64,000 bases of DNA, from positions 1 through 64,000 of the forward strand of contig NZ_PKRP01000007.1 of NCBI RefSeq assembly GCF_002855515.1, given 5' to 3'. Origin of the DNA: Rhizobium sp. TH135 (GTDB lineage: Bacteria; Pseudomonadota; Alphaproteobacteria; Rhizobiales; Rhizobiaceae). The notes under the pieces are model-generated. The model worked only from the letters and a program-made list of their open reading frames with translations. It ran no database searches and had not been told where the DNA came from. A program made the translations under genes and the position numbers. Of this stretch, positions 1 to 7,982 are shown in pieces (position 1 is the stretch's first letter; every line of letters begins with the position of its first letter).

Positions 1-64
1 TCGAGATCTTGTCTGAACCAGTCCGGCGGGCCCTGCGGCGCCGCCCTCTCGTTCGGTGAAGCGG

Positions 65-93
65 CTTATACGGCCACTCCCGCAAACCGTCAA
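65..93 (-). promoter_or_regulatory. Strong sigma70 promoter, rRNA-operon-like, firing leftward
   Basis: On the minus strand a -35 TTGACG (88-93) and a -10 TATAAG (65-70) are separated by exactly 17 bp. The DNA upstream (94-140) is rich in A and T runs, as expected for an UP element. Transcription would start near 57-59 and leave the window at base 1. No gene of its own lies in bases 1-269, so the target is outside. The near-consensus boxes and UP-like tract suggest an rRNA or other highly expressed operon; that target is inference. Confidence 0.55.
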
Positions 94-269
94 CAGCCTT
101 TTGTCAAAAAACTGTCGTTTTTTTCAAGAGATTGATTTTACTACTGAAATTGTAGGGCTGACTTTCAAGTGCCAGCTCGCTCTCTCAGAAGTGCCATCAC
201 CCACCGGCTTCAGATCTCTCACTCCTATATGGGGACCGGCATATCAGGTTGAAAGGCCTGCTTTTGGCT

Positions 270-482
270 TTACCCTTTGGTGATCAGCAGCAGCACCACG
301 AACATCGCCGGCACGGCTGCAAGTGCCGGAATAATGATCGCGGGATAGCCAAACGCCAGAATGGCAAGAAGCCAGACCATCAGCAGGTTCGCCACGAAGA
401 GCACCTTGGCCGTGGTCGGCCCCTGGACCGCCTCCTTCAGCATCCAGCCAAACAGCGGCACTCTGTAGATCAATACACCCAT
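270..482 (-). CDS. Small two-helix membrane protein, unknown function
   Basis: A 70-residue protein with two hydrophobic segments (about residues 28-46 and 48-67) separated by a short turn, so probably a helical hairpin in the inner membrane. The start at 482 was chosen because a purine-rich stretch (GAGAAAGAGAG) lies just upstream; a longer frame from 566 would add 28 residues with no membrane or domain features. I do not recognise the family. It is transcribed away from the cobalamin riboswitch and alone. Confidence 0.55.
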   Translation of the reverse strand: MGVLIYRVPLFGWMLKEAVQGPTTAKVLFVANLLMVWLLAILAFGYPAIIIPALAAVPAMFVVLLLITKG

Positions 483-648
483 CGCTCTCTCTTTCTCACT
501 CACGCCGTATCGGCCCCCCCCAGGTAAGGTTAGCCCACGGGAACCGGCAATGTGGCAAATTGCCATTTGCCAATCCCCTCCAGCAATTGCTGCTGATGGT
601 GTCGCAAACCGCTGGACATCGATCAGATCAGAGGCCTAAGTTTCTCGT

Positions 649-838
649 GTGATGGTTTCGCCCGGACAAGACCCGACGGGCGGACGAAGAGGGAATACGG
701 TGAGGACTACCCATCAGGGGCCGAAACCGTGGCTGCCCCCGCAACTGTGAACGGTGAGCGACGTCCGACATGCCATTGGCCTCGTGCTGATAAGGCGGAC
801 TGAAGCCCTGACCCGTGAGCCAGGAGACCTGCCATCAC
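649..838 (+). promoter_or_regulatory. Cobalamin (B12) riboswitch
   Basis: Contains the conserved landmarks of the adenosylcobalamin riboswitch in order: a GC-rich arm region, GCCCCCGCAACTGT around 736-749, and the B12 box GAGCCAGGAGACCTGCC (817-833). The closing helix P1 can be drawn as GTGATGG (649-655) with CCATCAC (832-838). Downstream, a 6-bp GC hairpin (868-873 with 879-884, loop GGTGG) ends four bases before the ribosome binding site GAAAGGA (888-894) of the next gene, so regulation is probably by occlusion of translation start. Known logic for this class: high B12 turns the gene off. Confidence 0.93.
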
Positions 839-900
839 TTGGCGCCGTGAACGCGGCATTACTCTTCCCGCGCGGTGGGCGCGGACGAAAGGACATTGTT

Positions 901-1584
901 ATGCATATTGAACCCGGCGTCGTCGACGGCGCCAAACTCGCACTCAGCTATGCCACCGCAGCGCTGTCCTTTGGCCTGATGGCCAAGATGGCAAAGGACG
1001 ACCTGCAGGCCAAGACATCATCATCAGGCCTTGCCGGCAGGACACTCCTGACGACGGCTCTGGTCTTCTCTTTCTTCGAAGTTCTGCCACACCATCCGGT
1101 CGGCGTATCCGAGGTGCACTTGATCCTTGGCTCCACGCTGTTCCTGATCTTCGGCGCCGGTGCTGCCTCGATCGGTCTGGCACTTGGTCTCCTGCTGCAG
1201 GGGCTGTTCTTTGCACCCTTCGATCTGCCGCAATACGGCATGAACGTCACGACGCTGATCGTACCCTTGTTTGCCATCAGCCATATCGCTCGGCGCATTA
1301 TTCCGGAGAAGAAGGCTTACGTTGACGTGGGCTACCGCGATGCGCTCGCTCTTTCGACCACCTATCAAGGCGGCATTGTCGCCTGGGTCGCGTTCTGGGC
1401 CCTATATGGTCATGGCTTCACGACGGAGAGTCTGACCAGCATCGCCACCTTCGGTGCCGCCTATATGACGGTGATCCTCGTCGAACCGTTCGTCGATCTC
1501 GGCGTGCTTGCCGCCGCCAAGACACTGCGCAAGGCAACCGACAATGGGCTCTTCAACGACCGCCTGCACCACGCAGCGACCTGA
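901..1584 (+). CDS. cbiM: CbiM-family cobalt uptake permease
   Basis: A 227-residue polytopic membrane protein of the CbiM/NikM family, the substrate-binding component of energy-coupling-factor cobalt or nickel importers. The N-terminus is Met-His-Ile, as in CbiM/NikM where the free amino end and His2 help bind the metal; further histidines sit at 64, 65 and 73. The start at 901 follows GAAAGGA and places this N-terminus; an upstream in-frame start at 754 would lie inside the riboswitch and is rejected. B12 riboswitch control fits cobalt import for cobalamin synthesis. No CbiN, CbiQ or CbiO gene is adjacent, so it either works alone or shares a distant ATPase. Ends in a clear terminator at 1604. 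Confidence 0.85.
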   Translation: MHIEPGVVDGAKLALSYATAALSFGLMAKMAKDDLQAKTSSSGLAGRTLLTTALVFSFFEVLPHHPVGVSEVHLILGSTLFLIFGAGAASIGLALGLLLQGLFFAPFDLPQYGMNVTTLIVPLFAISHIARRIIPEKKAYVDVGYRDALALSTTYQGGIVAWVAFWALYGHGFTTESLTSIATFGAAYMTVILVEPFVDLGVLAAAKTLRKATDNGLFNDRLHHAAT

Positions 1585-1603
1585 TATAAGACGACGTTAA
1601 GAG

Positions 1604-1634
1604 AGCGCATGGCCCATGCCATGCGCTTTTTCTT
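1604..1634 (+). terminator. Rho-independent terminator after cbiM
   Basis: A perfect 9-bp stem AGCGCATGG (1604-1612) with CCATGCGCT (1619-1627), loop CCCATG, followed by TTTT and a further T-rich stretch. It separates cbiM from purC and falls inside the possible 5' extension of purC, which argues against that extension being translated. Confidence 0.85.
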
Positions 1635-1719
1635 TGAAACAGCCCCCGCTTTCGGGTACCGCGAGGCAGAAACCGCACCTTTACAGCGTGCTCCGATCGC
1701 GAAGACCTCGAGGATAACA

Positions 1720-2664
1720 ATGCGCGTCCTGTCCGAAGCCCATTACCCGGAACTGCCGAACTACTATCGTGGCAAGGTGCGTGAGAACTACGACCTGCCG
1801 GACGGAAGCCGCATCATCATCTCAACCGATCGCCTGAGCGCCTTCGACCGAATTCTGACTTGCATACCTTATAAGGGCCAGGTTCTGACGCAGACCGCGC
1901 GCTACTGGTTCGACAAGACCAGCGACATCTGCCCGAACCATGTGATCGCCTATCCGGACCCGAATGTCGTTGTCGGCAAACGCCTCGATATCCTTCCCGT
2001 CGAGATTGTTGTCCGCGGCTATCTCGCCGGCACGACGGGCACCTCGATCCTCACTCTCTATAAGAAGGGTGAGCGCCAGATGTACGGGATCACCCTTCCC
2101 GACGGCATGCGCGACAATGAAAAGCTTCCGACCCCGATCATCACGCCGACGAGCAAGGAGTTCGACGGTGGCCATGACGAGCCGCTGACACCGGCCGAAA
2201 TCGTGGAGAAGAAGCTCCTGACCGCCCAGCAGTGGGAAACCCTGTCACGCTACGCCTTTGCGCTCTTTGCACGCGGGCAGCAGCTCGCCGCGGAACGCGG
2301 CCTGATCCTCGTCGACACCAAATATGAGTTCGGCACGGATGAGAACGGCACGATCATCCTGGCAGACGAAATTCACACACCCGACAGCAGCCGCTACTGG
2401 ATCGCCGAGAGCTACCCGTCGAGCTTCGAAAAGGGCGAGCGCCCGCAGAGCTTTGACAAGGATTTCGTCCGGGCCTGGGTCGCTGAGCGCTGCGACCCCT
2501 ATGTCGACCAAATCCCGGAAATCCCGCAATCGCTGGTCGAAGAGACCTCCAAGGTCTATATAAAGGCTTATGAAGCGATCACCGGTGAGACCTTCGTGCC
2601 TGATGACAGTGGTGAAAGCCCCTCGGTTCGGGTCCACGACAATCTGGTACGCTACATCGGCTAG
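1720..2664 (+). CDS. purC: Phosphoribosylaminoimidazole-succinocarboxamide synthase (SAICAR synthase), long type
   Basis: Catalyses ATP-dependent condensation of CAIR with L-aspartate to SAICAR in purine synthesis; cytosolic. The 314-residue protein carries the family signatures [12 protein letters not shown] near the N-terminus (nucleotide loop), [17 protein letters not shown] and [12 protein letters not shown]. Its length is that of the longer PurC type (about 300 residues, as in yeast Ade1) and not the 240-250 residue bacterial type; rhizobia often carry both, so this may be a second copy. The start at 1720 follows GAGGA; the in-frame ATG at 1609 is within the cbiM terminator. The TetR gene follows after 17 bp and may be co-transcribed. 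Confidence 0.93.
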   Translation: MRVLSEAHYPELPNYYRGKVRENYDLPDGSRIIISTDRLSAFDRILTCIPYKGQVLTQTARYWFDKTSDICPNHVIAYPDPNVVVGKRLDILPVEIVVRGYLAGTTGTSILTLYKKGERQMYGITLPDGMRDNEKLPTPIITPTSKEFDGGHDEPLTPAEIVEKKLLTAQQWETLSRYAFALFARGQQLAAERGLILVDTKYEFGTDENGTIILADEIHTPDSSRYWIAESYPSSFEKGERPQSFDKDFVRAWVAERCDPYVDQIPEIPQSLVEETSKVYIKAYEAITGETFVPDDSGESPSVRVHDNLVRYIG

Positions 2665-2681
2665 GAGGAGGCCGACACGTC

Positions 2682-3344
2682 ATGGATCACGGTTATCGCG
2701 CCCCACCAGGCAGCTGTACAGGGGCTGAGAAAGCCAAGGTCGTTCGCCGCCCGCGCAAATCCGCCGAGGAAACCCGCGAAGAGATCCTGAACACGGCCGA
2801 AAGCCTATTCCGCACGCATGGTTATGCCAGTGTCGCGATCGCCGACATTGCGGCAGCACTCTCCATGTCGCCCGCGAATGTCTTCAAACATTTCCGAACG
2901 AAGACCAGTCTCGTTGATGCGATCGCGACACGCGCCATCGAAGAGACCGTGGCGTCCCTGCGAGAATTGCCACAGGACCGTCCGGCACCCGAACGCCTGT
3001 GTGCACTGGCCCACCACTTGATGCAGGAACATGTCTCCGGCCGCCTGGATGCGCCCTTTGTCTTCGAGATGATCCTCGTGACCATCACCGAAGAGCTCGA
3101 TTGTGGTGACCGTTTCCGGAAGATGGTCGTCGAAATGATCGCCGACATCATCGAAGCCGGCATCCGCGAGGGCTGCTACCACGTGACCGACATTCCGCGT
3201 TTCGCCAATGCGGCCTTCGATGCACTGTCCTGCGTGATCCATCCTGTCATGACAGGATTGGAAAAGGCTGACATTATGGCAACACGATGCAAGGATGTTG
3301 TCGCGTTGATCGACGCAGCCATGCGCTTGCCACTTGTTAAGTGA
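2682..3344 (+). CDS. TetR-family repressor, probable regulator of the RND efflux operon
   Basis: A 220-residue protein with an N-terminal TetR helix-turn-helix (about residues 27-75: ILNTAESLFRTHGYASVAI, then ALSMSPANVFKHFRTK) and an alpha-helical ligand domain. A strong AGGAGGAG ribosome binding site overlaps the purC stop region just upstream. It lies directly ahead of the efflux genes in the same direction, the usual place for a local repressor of a drug pump. Its ligand cannot be read from sequence. An inverted repeat at its 3' end (3339-3366) is a candidate operator. Confidence 0.88.
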   Translation: MDHGYRAPPGSCTGAEKAKVVRRPRKSAEETREEILNTAESLFRTHGYASVAIADIAAALSMSPANVFKHFRTKTSLVDAIATRAIEETVASLRELPQDRPAPERLCALAHHLMQEHVSGRLDAPFVFEMILVTITEELDCGDRFRKMVVEMIADIIEAGIREGCYHVTDIPRFANAAFDALSCVIHPVMTGLEKADIMATRCKDVVALIDAAMRLPLVK

Positions 3345-3366
3345 CGATACCTGGATTACGTCACTT
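3339..3366. promoter_or_regulatory. Perfect inverted repeat, candidate TetR operator for the efflux genes
   Basis: AAGTGACG (3339-3346) and CGTCACTT (3359-3366) form a perfect 8-bp inverted repeat with a 12-bp spacer. It overlaps the tetR stop codon and lies 117 bp upstream of the adaptor start. A 28-bp dyad is a suitable size for a TetR dimer pair. No T-run follows, so a terminator is less likely. The operator role is inferred from position and symmetry only. Confidence 0.4.
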
Positions 3367-3482
3367 TCATCGAGACCTGCCATCGCGTCAGACGGTTGGG
3401 GCATTGTTCTGCGTCGAGGAGATTTAACCTCCTGGCGCAAGCGGCCCTCACCTTCAATGACCGCCATATTTTGGGATTTTCC

Positions 3483-4694
3483 ATGCGCCGAAGCCTCAAG
3501 TTCGCCACTGTTCTTCTTGCCTGCACCGCCGCACTCGCGAGTTGCAGCGATCAGGAAACGGCCCAGAACGCCGGCGGCGGAGCGCCCGGAGGCGAGCGAC
3601 CACCCACAGCCGTCAGCGTGGTGCTGATGAAGAAGGCACCGCAGACGCTGACCACGACACTCCCGGGACGCGCCGCCGCCTTTCAGATGGCGGAAATCCG
3701 TCCGCGCGTCAGCGGCGTGATCAAGGAAATCGCCTTCAAGGAAGGCAACGAGGTCAAGGAAGGCGATCTGCTTTACAAGATCGAGGACGACACCTACCGC
3801 GCAGCCCAGGCGCAGGCCCAGGCGAGCCTGCAAAAAGCAGAGGCCGGTGTGCCGACCGCGCAGTCCAACCTGGCACGCCAGGAACGCCTCGTCGGCAGCG
3901 GCGCGACCCAGGTTGAGCTCGAAAACGCCCGCGTGACGCTTCTTCAGGCGGAGGCTGATGTCGCCCAGGCCAAAGCAGCCTTGCGCTCCTCAGAGATCGA
4001 ACTGGCCCTGACCGAGATCCGTGCGCCCTTCGAAGGCGTGACGACGGCATCGCGCTACTCGATCGGCAATGTGGTGACGGCAAACCAGACCGACACGCTG
4101 ATGACGCTGCGCCGTCTGGATCCGATCTATATCGACCTGACGGAATCGAGCGTCAATCTCCTGCGTCTGCGCGAAGCGATCGCTGCAGGTCGCATCAACC
4201 GCGCGGAAAATGGCGCGACCGACATCCGGTTGACCCTTGAAGATGGCCATGAATATCCTGTGGTCGGCAAGCTCGACATGTCGGAAATGGCCGTGAGCCA
4301 GACGACCGGTACCTTCTCGATCCGCGCAGTCTTCGACAACCCGGATGGCCTCATCCTGCCGGGCATGTATGTCCGGGCAACCGTGAGCGTTGGCACCGAA
4401 GAAGGCTTCCTGATCCCCCAGCGCGCCGCGACCCGCAGCGCCAACGGGGAGCTTTCGGCAAAGTTCGTCACCGCTGACAACAAGGTCGAGACACGCATCT
4501 TCGATGACGCACAGGTTTCGGGCAGCAACTGGCTCGTCGCCTCCGGCATCTCCGACGGTGACAAGCTGATTGTCGACGGGTTCCAGTGGATCGGCGATGG
4601 GGCACCTGTCCAGCCAGTCGAAGCGAAGATCAACGCGGACGGTATCGTCGAAGAGACCGCGGCTCCGGCTGCCGCCCCTGCTGCACAACCGTAA
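3483..4694 (+). CDS. RND efflux periplasmic adaptor (membrane fusion lipoprotein)
   Basis: A 403-residue AcrA/MexA-type adaptor that bridges the inner-membrane pump and the outer-membrane channel. The signal peptide ends in a lipobox (LAS-C, cysteine about residue 20), so it is probably lipid-anchored. The lipoyl-like half motif around GVIKEIAFKEGNEVKEGDLL, a central coiled-coil hairpin (about residues 95-160, rich in Ala, Gln and Glu), a second lipoyl half and a beta-barrel follow in order. The start at 3483 was chosen because it gives the signal peptide; 29 extra upstream residues lack one. The tail is Ala/Pro-rich. The pump gene follows after 41 bp. Confidence 0.92.
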   Translation: MRRSLKFATVLLACTAALASCSDQETAQNAGGGAPGGERPPTAVSVVLMKKAPQTLTTTLPGRAAAFQMAEIRPRVSGVIKEIAFKEGNEVKEGDLLYKIEDDTYRAAQAQAQASLQKAEAGVPTAQSNLARQERLVGSGATQVELENARVTLLQAEADVAQAKAALRSSEIELALTEIRAPFEGVTTASRYSIGNVVTANQTDTLMTLRRLDPIYIDLTESSVNLLRLREAIAAGRINRAENGATDIRLTLEDGHEYPVVGKLDMSEMAVSQTTGTFSIRAVFDNPDGLILPGMYVRATVSVGTEEGFLIPQRAATRSANGELSAKFVTADNKVETRIFDDAQVSGSNWLVASGISDGDKLIVDGFQWIGDGAPVQPVEAKINADGIVEETAAPAAAPAAQP

Positions 4695-4735
4695 TTGTGC
4701 GACAGGCAAGGCAACCGAGGCGTAAAGGATAACCC

Positions 4736-7700
4736 ATGGCCCAGTATTTCATCCGTCGCCCGATCTTCGCTTGGGTGATCGCGATCATCATAATGCTCGG
4801 GGGCGCTTTAGCGATCTCGACGCTCTCGATCGCTCAGTACCCGGAAATCGCGCCGACGACGGTGCAGATCTCGGCAAGCTATAACGGCGCCAGCGCCGAG
4901 ACCGTCGAGAAGTCTGTAACGTCGATCATCGAGGACGGCATGACCGGCCTCGACGATCTCACTTACATGACCTCGTCGTCGAGCACCGGCTCTGCGAGCG
5001 TAACCCTGACCTTCGGCAACTCCATCGATCCGGAAATCGCCCAGGTTCAGGTGCAGAACAAGCTGCAGCTCGTGCAGTCGCAGTTGCCCGATATCGTCCA
5101 GACGGCCGGCATCTCGGTCACGCGTTCGACGTCCAGCATCCTGCTCGTCGGCGCCCTGGTTTCGACTGACGGTGCACGCAGCAACGTCGAACTCGGCGAT
5201 ATCTTCTCCTCGCAGATCGAGGACCAGATCAAGCGTCTGGAAGGCGTCGGCAGCATCGAGGTCTTCGGCACTGGCTATGCCATGCGCGTCTGGCTTGACC
5301 CGTTTCAGCTGAACAAATTCCAGCTGACGCCCACGGACGTCACCACGGCGATCCAGGCCCAGAACACCCAGGTTTCCGTCGGCGCCCTCGGCAGCCAGCC
5401 GGCGCCGGCAGGCCAGCAGTTGACCGTGACGGTGACGGCACAGAGCCAGTTGCAGTCTGTCTCTGACTTCGAATCCATCATTCTGAAGACGGAAACAGAC
5501 GGTGCGACGGTGCGCCTAAGCGACGTCGCCCGTATTGAGATCGGCCAGGAGAGCTACGGCACGAAGACCCGATCCAACCGGAACCCGGCAACCGGCTTCG
5601 CCGTCAACCTTGCGACCGGCGCCAATGCACTGGATACCGCCGCCCGCGTTAAGTCGCAGCTTGAGACGATCGCGCCTTCGCTGCCGGAAAACGTCGTCAT
5701 TACCTATCCCTATGACACGACGCCCTTCGTACAGTTGTCGATCGAGAAGGTCGTTCATACGCTGATCGAAGCTATCGTTCTGGTCTTCGTGGTCCTGCTC
5801 GTCTTCCTCCAGAACCTGCGCGCAACGATCATCCCGATGATCGCAGTGCCCGTGGTGCTTCTCGGAACATTCGGCATCCTTGCGCTGACGGGATATTCGA
5901 TCAACACGCTCACCATGTTTGCCATGGTGCTTGCGATCGGCCTTCTCGTCGACGACGCGATCGTCGTCGTGGAAAACGTCGAACGCATCATGTCGGAGGA
6001 AGGCCTCTCGCCGCTTGAGGCGACAGAGAAGTCGATGGGCGAAATCACGGGCGCGATCGTGGGCATCGCCCTCGTTCTGACCGCCGTCTTCATCCCGATG
6101 GCCTTTTTCGGCGGTTCCACGGGCATCATCTATCGCCAGTTCTCCGTGACGATCGTCTCGGCCATGCTACTCTCGGCCCTCGTGGCCATCGTGCTGACGC
6201 CGGCCTTGTGCGCAACGATGCTCAAGCCGATCGACCATCATAAGGAGAAGCGCGGCCTCGGCGCGTGGTTCAACCGCAATTTCGACAGTGCGACCGGCGG
6301 CTATGTCTCCACGATCGGCTATCTGCTGAAGCGCCCGCTGCGGGTCATGCTGATGTTCGCGATCGTCATTGGCGGCATGAGCTGGCTTTTCCTGCGCCTT
6401 CCCTCCTCCTTCCTCCCGGAAGAAGATCAGGGCGTGCTGATGACCATCGTGCAGCTGCCGAACGGCGCCACGGTTACGCGCACGGAAGAGATCATCAAGA
6501 AGATCGAGGACTTCTATCTCGACAAGGAAAAGGACGCGATCCAGGACGTCTTCTCCGTCTCTGGCTTCTCCTTCACCGGTTCGGGCCAGAACTACGCCCT
6601 CGTCTTCGCCAAGCTCAAGGATTTCGAACTGCGCGAGGAGCCTCAGCTTGCCGCTTCGGCAGTCGTCCAGCGCGCCATGGGCTACTTCTTCACCCTGCGC
6701 GACGCACAGGTATTCCCGCTGCAACCGCCGGCGATCCCAGGTCTTGGCACATCGAGCGGTTTCTCGATGTATCTCGTCGACAGTGGTAAGAACGGCACTG
6801 AAGCTCTGACGGCAGCGGCCCAGCAATTGATGCAGGCCGGCAGCGCCAACGCCAATGTCAGCTCGCTGCGTACCAACAACCCACCGGCCGAAACACAGCT
6901 CAAGCTGCTGCTCGACCAGGAAAAGATGGGCGCAATGGGTCTCGACGTAGCGACCGTGAACAGCATGCTGTCGATCATCTTCGCCGGCCGCGACGTGAAC
7001 GACTTTACGCTGAACGGCGAATTGAAGCCGGTCTACGTGCAGGGCGATGCGCCCTACCGTATGCAGGAGACCGCAATCAACGACTGGCACGCCCGCAATT
7101 CGACCGGCGAGATGGTCCCCTTCTCCTCCTTCGTCAAGACGGAGTGGATCAGTGGTGCCCCGACGCTTAGCCGATATAACGGCGTCGGCGCGATCTCGAT
7201 GGAAGGTGCGGCAGGTGCCGGCGTAAGCTCGGGCACGGCCATGGATACGATGGAGCAGCTCACCGCGAACATGAGCGGCGGCTACACGGTCGCGTGGCAG
7301 GGGATTTCCTATCAGGAGAGACTGTCCGGGTCGCAGGCACCGCTTCTTTACGCGCTGTCGGTTCTCATCGTCTTCCTCTGCCTCGCCGCACTCTACGAAA
7401 GCTGGTCGATTCCGTTCTCGGTCATCATGGCGGTTCCCGTCGGTGTGCTTGGTGCGGTGGCGGCGGCATACTTCTTCGGCCAGTCGAACGACGTCTATTT
7501 CAAGGTCGGATTGCTGACCACCATCGGCCTGGCAGCGAAGAATGCGATTCTCATCGTGGAGTTCGCCAAGGACCGTCAGGCTGCCGGATTGAGTGTCATT
7601 GATGCAACACTCGAAGCTGCAAAGCTCCGACTGCGTCCGATTATCATGACGTCTCTCGCATTCATCCTGGGCGTTGTGCCGCTTGCAATTGCAACGGGCG

Positions 7701-7855
7701 CAGGCTCTGCAGCGCAGAATTCGATCGGTATTGGCGTTCTTGGCGGCATGTTCACCGCTACAGCGCTCGGAATCTTCTTCGTGCCGTCGTTTTTCGTGAT
7801 CATTCGGCAACTCTTCGGCGGTGCAAAACCGAAAGAAGAGCTGTCTAAGGGGTGA
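4736..7855 (+). CDS. RND multidrug efflux pump, HAE1 family (AcrB/MexB-like)
   Basis: At 1039 residues this is full length for the proton-driven inner-membrane trimeric pump. The N-terminus (FIRRPIFAWVIAIIIMLGG) is the typical first helix. The proton-relay residues are present: Asp406-Asp407 in VDDAIVVVENVER and Lys935 in AAKNAILIVEFAKD. Two large periplasmic loops follow helices 1 and 7. It sits between its adaptor and the outer-membrane factor, with a TetR gene upstream. Substrates cannot be deduced; rhizobial homologues expel flavonoids, bile salts and antibiotics. Confidence 0.95.
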   Translation: MAQYFIRRPIFAWVIAIIIMLGGALAISTLSIAQYPEIAPTTVQISASYNGASAETVEKSVTSIIEDGMTGLDDLTYMTSSSSTGSASVTLTFGNSIDPEIAQVQVQNKLQLVQSQLPDIVQTAGISVTRSTSSILLVGALVSTDGARSNVELGDIFSSQIEDQIKRLEGVGSIEVFGTGYAMRVWLDPFQLNKFQLTPTDVTTAIQAQNTQVSVGALGSQPAPAGQQLTVTVTAQSQLQSVSDFESIILKTETDGATVRLSDVARIEIGQESYGTKTRSNRNPATGFAVNLATGANALDTAARVKSQLETIAPSLPENVVITYPYDTTPFVQLSIEKVVHTLIEAIVLVFVVLLVFLQNLRATIIPMIAVPVVLLGTFGILALTGYSINTLTMFAMVLAIGLLVDDAIVVVENVERIMSEEGLSPLEATEKSMGEITGAIVGIALVLTAVFIPMAFFGGSTGIIYRQFSVTIVSAMLLSALVAIVLTPALCATMLKPIDHHKEKRGLGAWFNRNFDSATGGYVSTIGYLLKRPLRVMLMFAIVIGGMSWLFLRLPSSFLPEEDQGVLMTIVQLPNGATVTRTEEIIKKIEDFYLDKEKDAIQDVFSVSGFSFTGSGQNYALVFAKLKDFELREEPQLAASAVVQRAMGYFFTLRDAQVFPLQPPAIPGLGTSSGFSMYLVDSGKNGTEALTAAAQQLMQAGSANANVSSLRTNNPPAETQLKLLLDQEKMGAMGLDVATVNSMLSIIFAGRDVNDFTLNGELKPVYVQGDAPYRMQETAINDWHARNSTGEMVPFSSFVKTEWISGAPTLSRYNGVGAISMEGAAGAGVSSGTAMDTMEQLTANMSGGYTVAWQGISYQERLSGSQAPLLYALSVLIVFLCLAALYESWSIPFSVIMAVPVGVLGAVAAAYFFGQSNDVYFKVGLLTTIGLAAKNAILIVEFAKDRQAAGLSVIDATLEAAKLRLRPIIMTSLAFILGVVPLAIATGAGSAAQNSIGIGVLGGMFTATALGIFFVPSFFVIIRQLFGGAKPKEELSKG

Positions 7856-7982
7856 TTGACAAACTACGTTAAGGAATTATTGCGTAGGCTGCTGCGGTAG
7901 CCTGCGTGAGTAAAGCGGTCGCTGGCCAAGGTATTAATAGAACCTTCGCGGCTCGACCGGGGGACCAATACAGGAACACGTG

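Noticed and set aside
56-283. A 75-residue frame near the left edge
   Set aside because: It starts inside a strong opposite-strand promoter and has no ribosome binding site or family.
1609-1719. Upstream extension of PurC from ATG 1609
   Set aside because: The extra codons lie in the cbiM terminator stem and have no homology; ATG 1720 has a ribosome binding site.
6167-7810. A 547-residue minus-strand frame under the RND pump gene
   Set aside because: Antisense shadow in a GC-rich gene; charged, histidine-rich and without domains.
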